Shown: piece after piece, positions 8,505 through 18,146 of the stretch | Position numbering within the stretch: position 1 is the stretch's first letter | Layout: every line of letters starts with the position of its first letter | NCBI RefSeq assembly: GCF_038050405.1 | Contig: NZ_CP150900.1 | Span: 124,001-188,000, forward strand | Direction: 5' to 3' | DNA: 64,000 nucleotides | Origin: Paraburkholderia sp. IMGN_8 | GTDB taxonomy: Bacteria > Pseudomonadota > Gammaproteobacteria > Burkholderiales > Burkholderiaceae | The notes under the pieces: model-generated | Databases searched by the model: none | Seen by the model: only the letters and a program-made list of their open reading frames with translations | Told to the model about the DNA's origin: nothing | Made by a program: the position numbers and the translations under genes

Positions 8505-9989
8505 TCATAGCTGAATCTCCACCGTCGACCCATCCTTGACGATGCCGGAGATGATCTGGCCGTTGGCCGTCTTCACCCGCACCTGTTGGCCCGGCGACGC
8601 GTTGTTCATCGCGCTGCCTTCGGCTGAAATCGCGAAGCCTTCGCCGGCTGCGACGACCCGCACCGTCTGTCCGATCGACACCGCCGACGCGCTTTTCAGC
8701 ATATCGCGGCGCAGCGGCATGCCGCCCGCGATGCGCGTGAGCGACACCGAACCGACCGCCTGCGACGGGTCCGTGACGATCGCCTGCGGCAAGCCGGTCA
8801 GGTCGCCATCGCGTGCGACGAGGTCGGCGGCGGTGAGCACTTCGCCCGGTGCCATCGCACGGGCGGCCAGATAGTAGGTGGCGCGCAGCGAGATGCGCGC
8901 TTGCAGATAGATGGTCCACGGCCGCTCGCCGGCGCAGCGCACGCCGACCGTCATGCGGCCCCAGAGGCGCGCGCCGCTTGGCATGAAGGGTTCGAGCATC
9001 GTGCAAGCCGCGAGGCCGCGCGGAAATGCCTGCGCGACGGTGATTTCGACCTTGCCGGGCAAGCCCGCGGATTGCTGTTGCAGGAAGGCGAGGGCCGCGC
9101 TGCGGATCGCTTCGGAGTCTTGCTGACCTGGCGACGTCACAGGTTGCGCTACGGCTTGTGCCACCGCTGCGGCCTGGAGATTCCGTTGCGCGACGGCCGG
9201 CGCGACCTGCCGCACTGAAGGCGTACGAGCGATGGCCGGACGAGCCGGCATGGGCGCCGCCGCTGCGACCGTCGTCGTCACGACCGGTTTGCCGTTCGCG
9301 CCCAACTGCGGCGGCTCGCCGCGTGACGCAAGACTGTCGAAACCACTGACCTCGGGGGCGTTGGCGACCACCGGCTGCACCGCTGCGGCCTGCCGTCCCG
9401 CGTTCGACGACGGCGCCGACGCGACGACGACCGGCACCGCCTGACGTGCGCCCGGCACGACGTTGATGCTTGCAAACCCGGTCGCTGCGGGCGGATTCGC
9501 GTTCACCGGCGCGGGAATCGTCACGACGCCGTTCGCGTCGGGCTTGAAGCTGGTCCGGATCATCGCCGGCGCGGCAGGCGGTTCACCCGCGCCCGGAATC
9601 ACAATCGAGCCGCTCGCATTGGCCGCGCGCGTGAATGGATCGGTGTCGCGTGCGATCGGGCCGGGCGTCATCGACTGCGCGGTGGCGGCGGCCAAGGTCG
9701 CGGCGGAGCCTGCGCGCTTCGCGGGCGCCGCGGCTTGCATATGTTCGGCCAGATCGGCGAGCGCAGCGGGATTCTTCTCACCCGGCCCAGGAATCACGAT
9801 CGGGCCACCGGCGTCCTCAGCCTGTGCGGCGTTCGACAGCAGCAAAGCGCCGGCCGTCACGCATAACGTCGAACTCACCACCAGCCGTGCTACCAGGCGC
9901 GAAGCGAGCCGTACCGCACCCGCGCCCACGCGATGCGCTGCCGCCGCGCGGCTTGCGCGGTGCGTCAGATCGGAAGTGGGCTGGTCCAT
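8505..9989 (-). CDS. flgA: Flagellar P-ring assembly chaperone FlgA with long Ala/Pro-rich N-terminal extension
   Basis: FlgA is the periplasmic chaperone for P-ring (FlgI) assembly. The SAF/ChapFlgA domain is the C-terminal part, from about residue 275: VEITVAQAFPRGLAAC, then LAARAMAPGEVLTAADL, and the end QVRVKTANGQIISGIVKDG. A hydrophobic segment at residues 30-57 ending AAQA is the signal peptide. At 494 residues it is about twice the usual length. The excess is an Ala/Pro/Val-rich region (residues about 60-270) with repeated IPG-type motifs (IVIPGPGE, IVIPGAGE, VTIPAPV). The ATG at 9989 has GGAGA upstream. It is divergent from flgB. Confidence 0.93.
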   Translation of the reverse strand: MDQPTSDLTHRASRAAAAHRVGAGAVRLASRLVARLVVSSTLCVTAGALLLSNAAQAEDAGGPIVIPGPGEKNPAALADLAEHMQAAAPAKRAGSAATLAAATAQSMTPGPIARDTDPFTRAANASGSIVIPGAGEPPAAPAMIRTSFKPDANGVVTIPAPVNANPPAATGFASINVVPGARQAVPVVVASAPSSNAGRQAAAVQPVVANAPEVSGFDSLASRGEPPQLGANGKPVVTTTVAAAAPMPARPAIARTPSVRQVAPAVAQRNLQAAAVAQAVAQPVTSPGQQDSEAIRSAALAFLQQQSAGLPGKVEITVAQAFPRGLAACTMLEPFMPSGARLWGRMTVGVRCAGERPWTIYLQARISLRATYYLAARAMAPGEVLTAADLVARDGDLTGLPQAIVTDPSQAVGSVSLTRIAGGMPLRRDMLKSASAVSIGQTVRVVAAGEGFAISAEGSAMNNASPGQQVRVKTANGQIISGIVKDGSTVEIQL

Positions 9990-10216
9990 CGCGTTTCTCC
10001 ATCGAATGCATCAGTACGCTTTGCATTCTAGTGAGCGTCCCCATTGTGCAAACGTTGAATAGAAGCCCCCTTTCCCGGTTATTCGTCCGATTGCCACTTG
10101 CCGTCGGCCCATAAGATGCACCTCATGCAAAAAGGTCTTCCCGGCCGATGTGGTCCTCGCGCGAGGCACAACCAGGCACAAGCGGGAAGCCTCGGGACCG
10201 TTCTCCGGAGATTTCC

Positions 10217-10711
10217 ATGCTGGACAAACTCGATGCCGAATTCGCCTTTGGCCGCCAGGCGCTCGATGTACGCGCTTACCGCCAGGAGCTGTTGTCTTCG
10301 AATATCGCCAACGCCGATACCCCAGGGTACAAGGCGCGCGATGTCGATTTCGCTTCGTCGCTGGCTGGCGCGCTGAAAAAGAGCGGCGGCGCAGCCGGCC
10401 AGGGCGCGTCGAACGGTTCGACGCTGGCCATGACGCAGCCGGCGGGCGTGACGAGCGGCATGTCGATGGTCTCGACCGCACCGGGCCATATGACCGGCAA
10501 GACGACGCTCACGCCGACCGGCGGCTCGCCTGACGACTACAGCAATCTGCAATACCGCATTCCGACGCAACCCGCGCTCGACGGCAACACGGTCGATATC
10601 GATACCGAGCGGGTGCAGTTCGCCGACAACACGCTGCATTTCGAATCGGGCATGACGGTGCTGTCGGGCCAGATCAAAACGATGCTGGCGGCGATTACCT
10701 CGGGTTCGTAA
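10217..10711 (+). CDS. flgB: Flagellar proximal rod protein FlgB
   Basis: FlgB is a proximal rod subunit in the periplasm. The start ATG at 10217 follows CCGGAG and gives MLDKLDAEFAFGRQALDVRA; an upstream in-frame ATG at 10148 would add unrelated residues and is rejected. The rod-family signature SSNIANADTPGYKARDVDF is at residues 29-47 and the C-terminal heptad segment at the end. The 164-residue length is slightly above the usual figure because of a Ser/Gly/Met-rich middle. It is the first gene of the flgB-J operon. Confidence 0.96.
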   Translation: MLDKLDAEFAFGRQALDVRAYRQELLSSNIANADTPGYKARDVDFASSLAGALKKSGGAAGQGASNGSTLAMTQPAGVTSGMSMVSTAPGHMTGKTTLTPTGGSPDDYSNLQYRIPTQPALDGNTVDIDTERVQFADNTLHFESGMTVLSGQIKTMLAAITSGS

Positions 10712-10824
10712 TTCAGCTGCAAGGCGGCTGCGGGATAGCTAAGGCAGCCAAGGCAGTGACGCAGGAACAATCGCTACGGGATTAACGTAAGCCGGGTCGA
10801 ACCGGCAGGAGAGGTCGGGAAACC

Positions 10825-11250
10825 ATGCCATCCCTGATGAACATTTTTGGTGTTGCGGGCTCCGCGATGTCGGCGCAGTCGCAACGGCTCAACGTGACGG
10901 CGTCCAATCTCGCCAACGCGGACAGTACGACCGGCCCGGACGGCCAGCCGTACAAAGCCAAGCAGGTCGTGTTCGCGGTGAACCCGATCGGCGGCGCGCG
11001 TTCGGGCTCCGGCCAGCAGATCGGCGGCGTGCAGGTCACCGGCGTGGTCGACGACCCGACGCCGATGAAGACGGCCTACGACCCCGGCAATCCGGCGGCC
11101 AACGCGGATGGCTATGTCACGATGCCCAACGTCGACCCGGTGCAGGAAATGGTCAACATGATTTCGGCCTCGCGCTCATACCAGGCCAACGTCGAGACCC
11201 TGAACACCGCCAAGACGCTGATGCTGAAAACGCTCACGATCGGAACCTGA
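10825..11250 (+). CDS. flgC: Flagellar proximal rod protein FlgC
   Basis: FlgC is a proximal rod subunit. At 141 residues it has the family length, the rod signature [20 protein letters not shown] near residues 22-42 and the C-terminal motif [19 protein letters not shown]. It is preceded by a 113-bp gap after flgB and followed within 10 bp by flgD. Confidence 0.96.
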   Translation: MPSLMNIFGVAGSAMSAQSQRLNVTASNLANADSTTGPDGQPYKAKQVVFAVNPIGGARSGSGQQIGGVQVTGVVDDPTPMKTAYDPGNPAANADGYVTMPNVDPVQEMVNMISASRSYQANVETLNTAKTLMLKTLTIGT

Positions 11251-11260
11251 GGAGAGCTCC

Positions 11261-11983
11261 TTGACCACCAATACCACCATCGGCGGCAGCGGCACGACCG
11301 TGTCGCAGACGCTGCTCGATACGATGAACGGCACGAAGAGTGCCTCGAGCTCGACCAGCTCCACCAGTTCGACGAGCGGCACGTCGGCGACCGATCTGCA
11401 GAATACCTTTCTGCAGTTGCTTGTCGCGCAGATGAAGAACCAGGACCCGACCAATCCGATGGACAGCTCGCAGATGACCTCGCAGCTGGCGCAGATCAAC
11501 ACGGTGTCGGGCATCAGCCAGCTGAATACGACGCTCACCTCGTTGTCGACGCAGTTGTCGGCCGGCCAACAGTCGCAAGCCGCGCTGCTGATCGGCTCGA
11601 CGGTGCTCGCGCCGGGCAATTCGGTGACGGTCGCGAGCGGCAAGGCCAGCTCGTTCGGCGTGCAGCTCGCCAATTCGGTGGGCGATCTGCAGGTGGTCGT
11701 GAAGAACTCGGCGGGCACGATCGTCAACACGATCGACCTCGGCAAGAAGTCGGCCGGCACGGTTCCGGTGAGCTGGACGCCGACCGACTCGGCCGGCAAC
11801 ACGCTGCCCGACGGCAACTACACGATCAGCGCGGTCGGCACGATCAACGGCCAGCAGGCCACGGCTACAACGCTCGCGGGCGCGACGGTGCAAAGCGTCG
11901 TCATGCAGAGCAGCGGCACGCCGGGCCTCGTGCTGTCGAACGGCACGACCGTGGGGCTGACCAGCGTCGCCGCCATCCTCTGA
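11261..11983 (+). CDS. flgD: Flagellar hook cap/scaffold protein FlgD
   Basis: FlgD caps the growing hook and is lost when FlgK arrives. The TTG start at 11261 is preceded by GGAGAGC and gives MTTNTTIGG. After a Ser/Thr-rich leader, the diagnostic segment is TDLQNTFLQLLVAQMKNQDP-TNPMDSSQM (residues about 45-75). The C-terminal half holds the Ig/Tudor-like FlgD domains (VSWTPTDSAGNTLPDGNYTI). Length is 240 residues, normal. The start codon is rare but the spacing to the ribosome binding site supports it. Confidence 0.95.
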   Translation: MTTNTTIGGSGTTVSQTLLDTMNGTKSASSSTSSTSSTSGTSATDLQNTFLQLLVAQMKNQDPTNPMDSSQMTSQLAQINTVSGISQLNTTLTSLSTQLSAGQQSQAALLIGSTVLAPGNSVTVASGKASSFGVQLANSVGDLQVVVKNSAGTIVNTIDLGKKSAGTVPVSWTPTDSAGNTLPDGNYTISAVGTINGQQATATTLAGATVQSVVMQSSGTPGLVLSNGTTVGLTSVAAIL

Positions 11984-12026
11984 TTCAGATTCAGTCAGTT
12001 ACGACCTTCCAGATACGGAGACCGTC

Positions 12027-13538
12027 ATGGGTTACCAAACAGGTTTGAGTGGTTTGTCGGCGTCGTCGAGCGATCTCGATGTGATCGGCAACAACATTGC
12101 CAACGCGAATACGATTGGCTTCAAGAGCGGCGCAGCGCAATTCGCTGACATGTACGCCAACTCGGTGGCGACCGCGGTGAACAACCAGGTCGGCATCGGC
12201 ACGAAGCTCGCCGAAGTGCAGCAGCAGTTCGCGCAAGGCACGATCACCAGCACCAATCAGGCACTCGACGTCGCGATTAACGGCAATGGCTTCTTCCAGC
12301 TGTCGAACAACGGCTCGCTGGTCTACTCGCGCAACGGCGTGTTCCAGCTCGACAAGAACGGTTTCATCACCAACGCGCAAGGCCTGCAACTGATGGGCTA
12401 CGCAGCGAATAGCGCGGGCGTCATCAACACCGCGCAAACCGTGCCGCTCTCCGTGCCGACCGCGAACATCGCGCCGCAAGCGACCACCAAGATCGCTGCC
12501 GGCCTGAACCTGAACGCACAGGATCCGCTGATGCTCGGCACGCCGACCGTGACGGCAGGCGCCACCAACACCGGCACGCTCACGACGACCGGCGCGACCA
12601 TCACGAACACCGCTTCGGGCACGAACAACGACAACTACACCGTCAAGTTCCCGACCCCGACGACCTACACGGTCACCGACAACACCCTCGGCACGACGAC
12701 CGCCGCCGCCGCGTACACGGCCGGCACCGCGATCCAGCTCGGCAACGGCCAGACCATCACGTTCAACGGCGTGCCGGCCATCAACGACAGCTACACGATC
12801 GCGCCGACCGCGGTGGCGTTCAACCAGAACAGCTCGACGACGTATAACTACTCGACCAGCACGACGGTCTACGACTCGCTCGGCGGCTCGCAGCAGGTCA
12901 ACATGTATTTCGCCAAGACCTCGGCCGGCACGTGGAACGTGTACGCGGGCTCCTCGACCGGCACGGCATCGCTGATCGGCCACGCGAACTTCAATTCGTC
13001 GGGCACGCTGCTCGGCACGACCGACGCGGCCGGCGTCGCGACCGCCACGCCGTTCGTCTTCAACTTCTCGGTGCCGAACACCGACGGTTCGTCGACGCCG
13101 CAGAACCTGACGCTGAACATCGGCGGCACGACGCAGTACGGCGGCAAGGACGGCGTGAACTCGCTGCAGCCCGACGGCTTCGCGGCCGGCACGCTGACGA
13201 GCTTCACGATCAGTGCGGACGGCACGCTGACCGGCAACTATTCGAACCAGCAAACCGCCGCGCTCGGCCAGATCGCACTCGCGAACTTCTCGAACCAGAA
13301 CGGTCTCGTGAACCTCGGTAACAACGAGTATCAGCAGACCTCCCAATCGGGTGTCGCGCAGATTTCGGCGCCGGGCGCGACCAACCACGGCACGCTGCAA
13401 GGCGGCGCGGTGGAAAACTCGAACGTCGATCTGACGAGCCAACTGGTGAATCTGATCACCGCGCAACGCAACTATCAGGCGAACGCGCAGACGATCAAGA
13501 CCCAGCAGGCCGTCGACCAAACCCTGATCAACCTGTAA
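12027..13538 (+). CDS. flgE: Flagellar hook protein FlgE
   Basis: FlgE is the hook subunit. The N-terminus MGYQTGLSGLSASSSDLDVI carries the rod/hook signature GNNIANANTIGFKSGAAQF, and the C-terminus ends LVNLITAQRNYQANAQTIKT. At 503 residues it is longer than the enterobacterial hook because of an inserted Thr/Asn-rich beta domain (about residues 170-270, with YTVTDNTLG and QTITFNGVPAINDSYTI). A similar module recurs in FlgK and FlgL here. A ribosome binding site (ACGGAG) precedes the ATG. Confidence 0.97.
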   Translation: MGYQTGLSGLSASSSDLDVIGNNIANANTIGFKSGAAQFADMYANSVATAVNNQVGIGTKLAEVQQQFAQGTITSTNQALDVAINGNGFFQLSNNGSLVYSRNGVFQLDKNGFITNAQGLQLMGYAANSAGVINTAQTVPLSVPTANIAPQATTKIAAGLNLNAQDPLMLGTPTVTAGATNTGTLTTTGATITNTASGTNNDNYTVKFPTPTTYTVTDNTLGTTTAAAAYTAGTAIQLGNGQTITFNGVPAINDSYTIAPTAVAFNQNSSTTYNYSTSTTVYDSLGGSQQVNMYFAKTSAGTWNVYAGSSTGTASLIGHANFNSSGTLLGTTDAAGVATATPFVFNFSVPNTDGSSTPQNLTLNIGGTTQYGGKDGVNSLQPDGFAAGTLTSFTISADGTLTGNYSNQQTAALGQIALANFSNQNGLVNLGNNEYQQTSQSGVAQISAPGATNHGTLQGGAVENSNVDLTSQLVNLITAQRNYQANAQTIKTQQAVDQTLINL

Positions 13539-13558
13539 GCGACCGGGACTGACCCATC

Positions 13559-14317
13559 ATGGATCGGCTGATCTACACCGCGATGTCGGGCAGCACACAA
13601 GCGCTCGAACAGCAGGCTATCGTTGCGAACAACCTGGCGAATGCGTCGACCACCGGCTTTCGCGCGCAGCTTGCGACTTTCCGCGCCGTGCCGATGGCGT
13701 TCGGCGACGGCAGTTCGATCAACGACAACACCACGCGCACCTTCGTGTTGTCGTCGACGCCGGGCGCCGACTACACACCGGGGCCGATCCAGCAGACCGG
13801 CAACCCGCTCGACGTCGCCGTTCAGGGACCGGGCTGGCTGGCGGTGCAAACCGCCGACGGCAACGAGGCTTACACGCGCGCCGGCAATCTGCACATCGAC
13901 GAGAACGGCCAGTTGGTGAACGCCATGAACCAGACGGTGCTCGGCAACGGCGGCCCGGTGTCGGTGCCGCCGGGTGCGCAAATCACCATCGGCAAGGACG
14001 GCACGGTGTCGGCGTTGACGCCGGGCGATCCGCCCACCGCGGTGGTGACCGTCGATCAGCTGAAGCTGGTGAATCCGGATCCGCAAACCCTGACGCGCGG
14101 CGACGACGGTCTCTTTCGCACCGCCGACGGCAATCCTGCCGACGCCGATCCGGCCGTCACGCTGGCGCCGGCATCGCTTGAAGGCAGCAACGTGAATCCG
14201 GTCAGCGCCATGGTCTCGATGATCACCAACGCGCGCCAGTTCCAGATGCAAACCAAGCTGCTGGAAAGCGCCGACAAGAACGATCAGACCGCCAACCAGC
14301 TGCTCAGCTTTAGCTAA
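13559..14317 (+). CDS. flgF: Flagellar rod protein FlgF
   Basis: FlgF is a proximal rod subunit. MDRLIYTAMSGSTQALEQQA and VANNLANASTTGFRAQL at the N-terminus, GNPLDVAVQGPGWLAVQT in the middle and NVNPVSAMVSMITNARQFQM at the C-terminus are all FlgF features. Length is 252 residues. The stop is followed by 134 bp containing a nested palindromic repeat before flgG, an unusual break inside a rod operon. Confidence 0.96.
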   Translation: MDRLIYTAMSGSTQALEQQAIVANNLANASTTGFRAQLATFRAVPMAFGDGSSINDNTTRTFVLSSTPGADYTPGPIQQTGNPLDVAVQGPGWLAVQTADGNEAYTRAGNLHIDENGQLVNAMNQTVLGNGGPVSVPPGAQITIGKDGTVSALTPGDPPTAVVTVDQLKLVNPDPQTLTRGDDGLFRTADGNPADADPAVTLAPASLEGSNVNPVSAMVSMITNARQFQMQTKLLESADKNDQTANQLLSFS

Positions 14318-14354
14318 CGGGTTGCCCCGGGGTTGCCCCGGCATAGCAACCATC

Positions 14355-14440
14355 TTGCATGGGATGGGAGTAAGCGCTATGGGACCAGAGTAAGCGCTAA
14401 AGCGCCAACTCTGGTCGACACGCCAACTCCCATCGACATA
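14355..14440. repeat. Nested palindromic intergenic repeat, copy 1 (flgF-flgG)
   Basis: Two forward units (GATGGGAGT at 14363-14371 and GACCAGAGT at 14383-14391, each followed by AAGCGCT) are followed by their reverse complements in mirror order (ACTCTGGTC at 14408-14416 and ACTCCCATC at 14426-14434). An RNA or cruciform could form a long nested hairpin. A sister copy lies at 42680-42748. Confidence 0.85.
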
Positions 14441-14451
14441 GGAGAAGAATT

Positions 14452-15240
14452 ATGAATCGCTCGCTCTATATCGCCGCTACCGGCATGAATGCGCAACAGG
14501 CGCAGATGGACGTGATCTCGAACAACCTCGCGAACGTCAGCACCAACGGCTTCAAGGGCTCGCGCGCGGTATTCGAGGATCTGCTGTACCAGACCATCCG
14601 CCAGCCCGGCGCGAACTCGACGCAGCAAACCGAACTGCCGTCCGGCATCCAGCTCGGCACCGGCGTGCAGCAGGTCGCCACCGAGCGGCTGTACACGCAG
14701 GGCAACCTGCAGCAAACCGGCAACTCGAAAGACGTCGCCATCAACGGCCAGGGCTTTTTTCAGGTGCAGATGCCTGACGGCACGACCGCTTACACCCGCG
14801 ACGGTTCGTTCCAGACCAACGCGCAGGGCCAGCTCGTCACGTCGAGCGGCTACCAGGTGATCCCGGCGATCACGATCCCGACCAACGCGACCTCGATGAC
14901 GATCGGCAGCGACGGCGTGGTGTCGATCACCGTGGCCGGTTCGACCAACAGCCAGCAGCTCGGCTCGATGCAGCTCGCCACCTTCATCAACCCGGCCGGT
15001 CTGGATGCGAAGGGCGAAAACCTGTTCTCCGAAACCGCTTCGTCGGGCGCGCCGAACATCGCGCAACCGGGCCTGAACGGCGCCGGCACGCTGAATCAGG
15101 GCTACGTGGAAGCATCGAACGTGAACGTGGTGCAGGAACTGGTGAACATGATCCAGACGCAGCGCGCGTACGAAATCAACAGCAAGGCCGTGACGACCTC
15201 CGACCAGATGCTGCAGACCCTCAGCCAGATGCAGGTTTGA
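14452..15240 (+). CDS. flgG: Flagellar distal rod protein FlgG
   Basis: FlgG forms the distal rod. The 262-residue product is the exact family length and strongly conserved: [20 protein letters not shown], then [20 protein letters not shown], the middle [19 protein letters not shown] and the end [19 protein letters not shown]. The ribosome binding site AGGAGAAG lies right after the palindromic repeat. Confidence 0.98.
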   Translation: MNRSLYIAATGMNAQQAQMDVISNNLANVSTNGFKGSRAVFEDLLYQTIRQPGANSTQQTELPSGIQLGTGVQQVATERLYTQGNLQQTGNSKDVAINGQGFFQVQMPDGTTAYTRDGSFQTNAQGQLVTSSGYQVIPAITIPTNATSMTIGSDGVVSITVAGSTNSQQLGSMQLATFINPAGLDAKGENLFSETASSGAPNIAQPGLNGAGTLNQGYVEASNVNVVQELVNMIQTQRAYEINSKAVTTSDQMLQTLSQMQV

Positions 15241-15270
15241 AGGACTGGGAATTAACAGGCGGTAATCAAG

Positions 15271-15969
15271 ATGTCGCACTTCACTCGTAATCCGGTTCAT
15301 TCGCGCACTGCTGTAGCGCTAGCGCAGCTCACGCTGCTCGCGGCGCTCGGCGGTTGCGGCCTCGTGCCAAGGGAGCCGATCACCCAACAGCCGATGACCG
15401 CCATGCCGCCGGTTCCGCCGCAAGCGCAATCGCCGGGCTCGATCTACAACCCGGGTTATGCAGGCCGGCCGTTGTTCGAAGACCAGCGGCCGCGTAATGT
15501 CGGCGACATCCTGACGATCGTGATTCAGGAAAACGTCAACGCGACGAAGTCCTCCGGCGCCAACGCCAACCGGTCGGGCACCACCGCCTTCTCAGTGCCG
15601 ACTGCGGGCTTTCTCGGCGGGATATTCGGCAAGGCTAACCTGAGTGCCAACGGTTCTAACGTGTTCAACGGAACCGGTGGCGCAAACGCGTCGAACACGT
15701 TCAACGGCACGATCACCGTGACGGTGACCGGCGTGCTGCCGAACGGCAATCTGATGGTGAGCGGCGAAAAGCAGATGCTGATCAATCAGGGCAACGAATT
15801 CGTGCGCTTCTCCGGCGTCGTGAATCCGAACACGATTTCCAGCCTGAACGCGGTGTACTCGACCCAGGTGGCCGACGCGAAAATCGAATACTCCGCGAAG
15901 GGCTACCTCAACGAAGCGGAGAACATGGGCTGGCTGCAGCGCTTCTTCCTCAACGTGTCGCCGTGGTGA
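15271..15969 (+). CDS. flgH: Flagellar L-ring lipoprotein FlgH
   Basis: FlgH forms the outer-membrane L ring. A signal peptide with lipobox LGGC (cysteine about residue 29) follows LAQLTLLAA. The conserved FlgH block [19 protein letters not shown] is at about residues 71-90, and the C-terminus reads [18 protein letters not shown]. At 232 residues the length is normal. It overlaps or abuts flgI. Confidence 0.97.
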   Translation: MSHFTRNPVHSRTAVALAQLTLLAALGGCGLVPREPITQQPMTAMPPVPPQAQSPGSIYNPGYAGRPLFEDQRPRNVGDILTIVIQENVNATKSSGANANRSGTTAFSVPTAGFLGGIFGKANLSANGSNVFNGTGGANASNTFNGTITVTVTGVLPNGNLMVSGEKQMLINQGNEFVRFSGVVNPNTISSLNAVYSTQVADAKIEYSAKGYLNEAENMGWLQRFFLNVSPW

Positions 15970-15971
15970 TC

Positions 15972-17159
15972 ATGCGTACCGTCTTCTCCCGCACCGGCCG
16001 TTTCGCGCGACTCGTTCATGTCGGCCGTGCGCTCGCCTTCGTCGCACTCGCCTGCGCGGCGCTGCCGGCGGCGACGCCCGCGCATGCCGAACGTCTGAAG
16101 GACCTTGTGCAGATCCAGGGGGTCCGCGACAACCCGCTGATCGGCTACGGCCTCGTGGTCGGCCTCGACGGCACGGGCGACCAGACCACGCAAACGCCGT
16201 TCACCACGCAGACGCTCGCCAACATGCTGGCGAACCTCGGCATCTCGATCAACAACCAGGCTGCCGGTTCGAGCAATTCGCAGTCGTCGCTGTCGAACAT
16301 CCAGTTGAAGAACGTCGCCGCGGTGATGGTGACGGCGGTGCTGCCGCCGTTCGCGCGTCCCGGCGAAGCGATCGACGTCACCGTGTCGTCGCTCGGTAAC
16401 GCCAAGAGCCTGCGTGGCGGCACGCTGCTGCTCACGCCGCTCAAGGGCGCCGACGGCCAGGTGTACGCGCTCGGCCAGGGCAACCTCGCGGTCGGCGGCG
16501 CCGGCGCGAGCGCGAACGGCAGCAAGGTGCAGGTGAACACGCTGGCCGCGGGCCGCATTGCCGGCGGCGCGATCGTCGAACGCGCGGTGCCGACCTCGGT
16601 GTCGCAAGCGGGCACCATGCAGCTCGAACTGAATGAAATGGATTACGACACCACGCAACGGGTGGTGGCGGCGGTCAACAACGCGTTCGGCGGCGGCACC
16701 GCCATGGCGCTCGACGGCCGCACGATTCAACTGCGCGCGCCGGCCGATCCGGAGCAGCAGGTCGCCTTCATGGCGCAATTGCAGAACCTCGACGTGAAGC
16801 CGGCGCAAGCCGCCGCGAAGGTGGTCCTGAACGCACGCACCGGCTCGATCGTGATGAACCAGATGGTCACGCTGCAAACCTGCGCGGTGGCGCACGGCAA
16901 TCTGTCGGTGGTGATCAATACGCAGCCGGTGGTGAGCCAGCCGGGCGCATTCTCGAACGGTCAGACGGTGGTGGCCAAGCAGTCGCAGATTCAATTGAAG
17001 CAGGACAACGGCGCACTGAAGATGGTGACCGCCGGCGCCAACCTCGCCGATGTGGTGAAGGCGCTCAACGCACTGGGTGCGACGCCCGCGGATCTGATGT
17101 CGATCCTGCAGGCCATGAAAGCGGCGGGCTCTCTGCGCGCCGACCTGGAAATCATCTAA
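15972..17159 (+). CDS. flgI: Flagellar P-ring protein FlgI
   Basis: FlgI forms the periplasmic P ring and is assembled with FlgA. The ATG at 15972 is preferred over the upstream in-frame GTG at 15963, because it gives a clean signal peptide (MRTVFSRTG... ending ATPAHA). Mature protein starts with the diagnostic [33 protein letters not shown]. The C-terminus [20 protein letters not shown] is also typical. Length is 395 residues, normal. It begins 3 bp after the flgH stop. Confidence 0.96.
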   Translation: MRTVFSRTGRFARLVHVGRALAFVALACAALPAATPAHAERLKDLVQIQGVRDNPLIGYGLVVGLDGTGDQTTQTPFTTQTLANMLANLGISINNQAAGSSNSQSSLSNIQLKNVAAVMVTAVLPPFARPGEAIDVTVSSLGNAKSLRGGTLLLTPLKGADGQVYALGQGNLAVGGAGASANGSKVQVNTLAAGRIAGGAIVERAVPTSVSQAGTMQLELNEMDYDTTQRVVAAVNNAFGGGTAMALDGRTIQLRAPADPEQQVAFMAQLQNLDVKPAQAAAKVVLNARTGSIVMNQMVTLQTCAVAHGNLSVVINTQPVVSQPGAFSNGQTVVAKQSQIQLKQDNGALKMVTAGANLADVVKALNALGATPADLMSILQAMKAAGSLRADLEII

Positions 17160-17171
17160 GGAAGACACAAG

Positions 17172-18146
17172 ATGAATTCGGATACGACCAATTCCGCGAA
17201 CGCCGCGAACGACCTGACTCAGCGCTTTGCACTCGACGTGCAGGGTTTCGCCAAGCTGAGCGCGCAGGCCAAGGCTTCGCCGCAAGCCGGCATGAAGATG
17301 GCCGCGCAGCAGTTCGACGCGGTGTTCACCCAGATGATGCTCAAGAGCATGCGCGATGCGACGCCGCACGACGGTCCGTTCGATTCGCACGACAGCGCCA
17401 CCTTCACGTCGATGATGGATCAGCAGTTGTCGCAGCAGATGTCGCAGAAGGGCATCGGCGTGGCCGATGCGATGCTCAAGCAGATGATGCGCAATCAGGG
17501 CATGCAGGTGAGCGGCGGCGCGGGCGGCATGAGCGGCCTGGCCGGCGGCGGCGGCGATGAAGGCCAGACCGCCGCGCTGAACGCGCTCGCCAAGGCTTAC
17601 GGCAATGCGCAGGCCAACGGCCAGCTGGCGATGGGCAAGGGCTACTCGGCCAACAGCGCGCTGACCCCGCCGTTGCGCGGCGACGGCAGCTCGCCGAAGG
17701 TCGACGCCTTCGTCGACAAGCTGGCCGCGCCCGCGCAGGCCGCCAGCGCGGCGACCGGCATTCCGGCACGCTTCATCATCGGTCAGGCCGCGCTCGAATC
17801 GGGCTGGGGCAAGAGCGAGATCAGGAAGGCCGATGGGACGACCAGCTACAACGTGTTCGGCATCAAGGCGTCGAAGGACTGGACCGGCAAGACCGTCTCG
17901 ACCGTCACGACGGAATATGTGAACGGCAAGCCGCAGCGCACTGTCGAGAAATTCCGCGCATACGACTCGTACCAGGAAGCAATGACCGACTATGCGAGCC
18001 TGCTTAAGGGCAATCCGCGTTATGCGCAGGTCATCAATTCCTCGCATGACGTGAACGGCTTTGCCAACGGTATGCAGCGCGCGGGTTACGCGACCGATCC
18101 GCATTACGCGAAAAAACTGATGTCCATCATGCAGAAAATGGCCTGA
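17172..18146 (+). CDS. flgJ: Rod-binding protein and peptidoglycan hydrolase FlgJ
   Basis: FlgJ caps the rod and opens the peptidoglycan. The N-terminal rod-binding domain includes AAQQFDAVFTQMMLKSMRDA and the block MDQQLSQQMSQKGIGVADAM. The C-terminal glucosaminidase domain holds GQAALESGWGKSEI with Glu209 as the catalytic acid, and NVFGIKA downstream. At 324 residues both domains are present, so it is the bifunctional form. It is the last gene of the flgB-J operon. Confidence 0.96.
   Translation: MNSDTTNSANAANDLTQRFALDVQGFAKLSAQAKASPQAGMKMAAQQFDAVFTQMMLKSMRDATPHDGPFDSHDSATFTSMMDQQLSQQMSQKGIGVADAMLKQMMRNQGMQVSGGAGGMSGLAGGGGDEGQTAALNALAKAYGNAQANGQLAMGKGYSANSALTPPLRGDGSSPKVDAFVDKLAAPAQAASAATGIPARFIIGQAALESGWGKSEIRKADGTTSYNVFGIKASKDWTGKTVSTVTTEYVNGKPQRTVEKFRAYDSYQEAMTDYASLLKGNPRYAQVINSSHDVNGFANGMQRAGYATDPHYAKKLMSIMQKMA

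Noticed and set aside
10126..10151. Sigma-28-like sequence before flgB (CAAA ... GCCGATGT)
   Set aside because: Spacer only about 12 bases and -35 poor; flgB is an early gene and would not be expected to use FliA.
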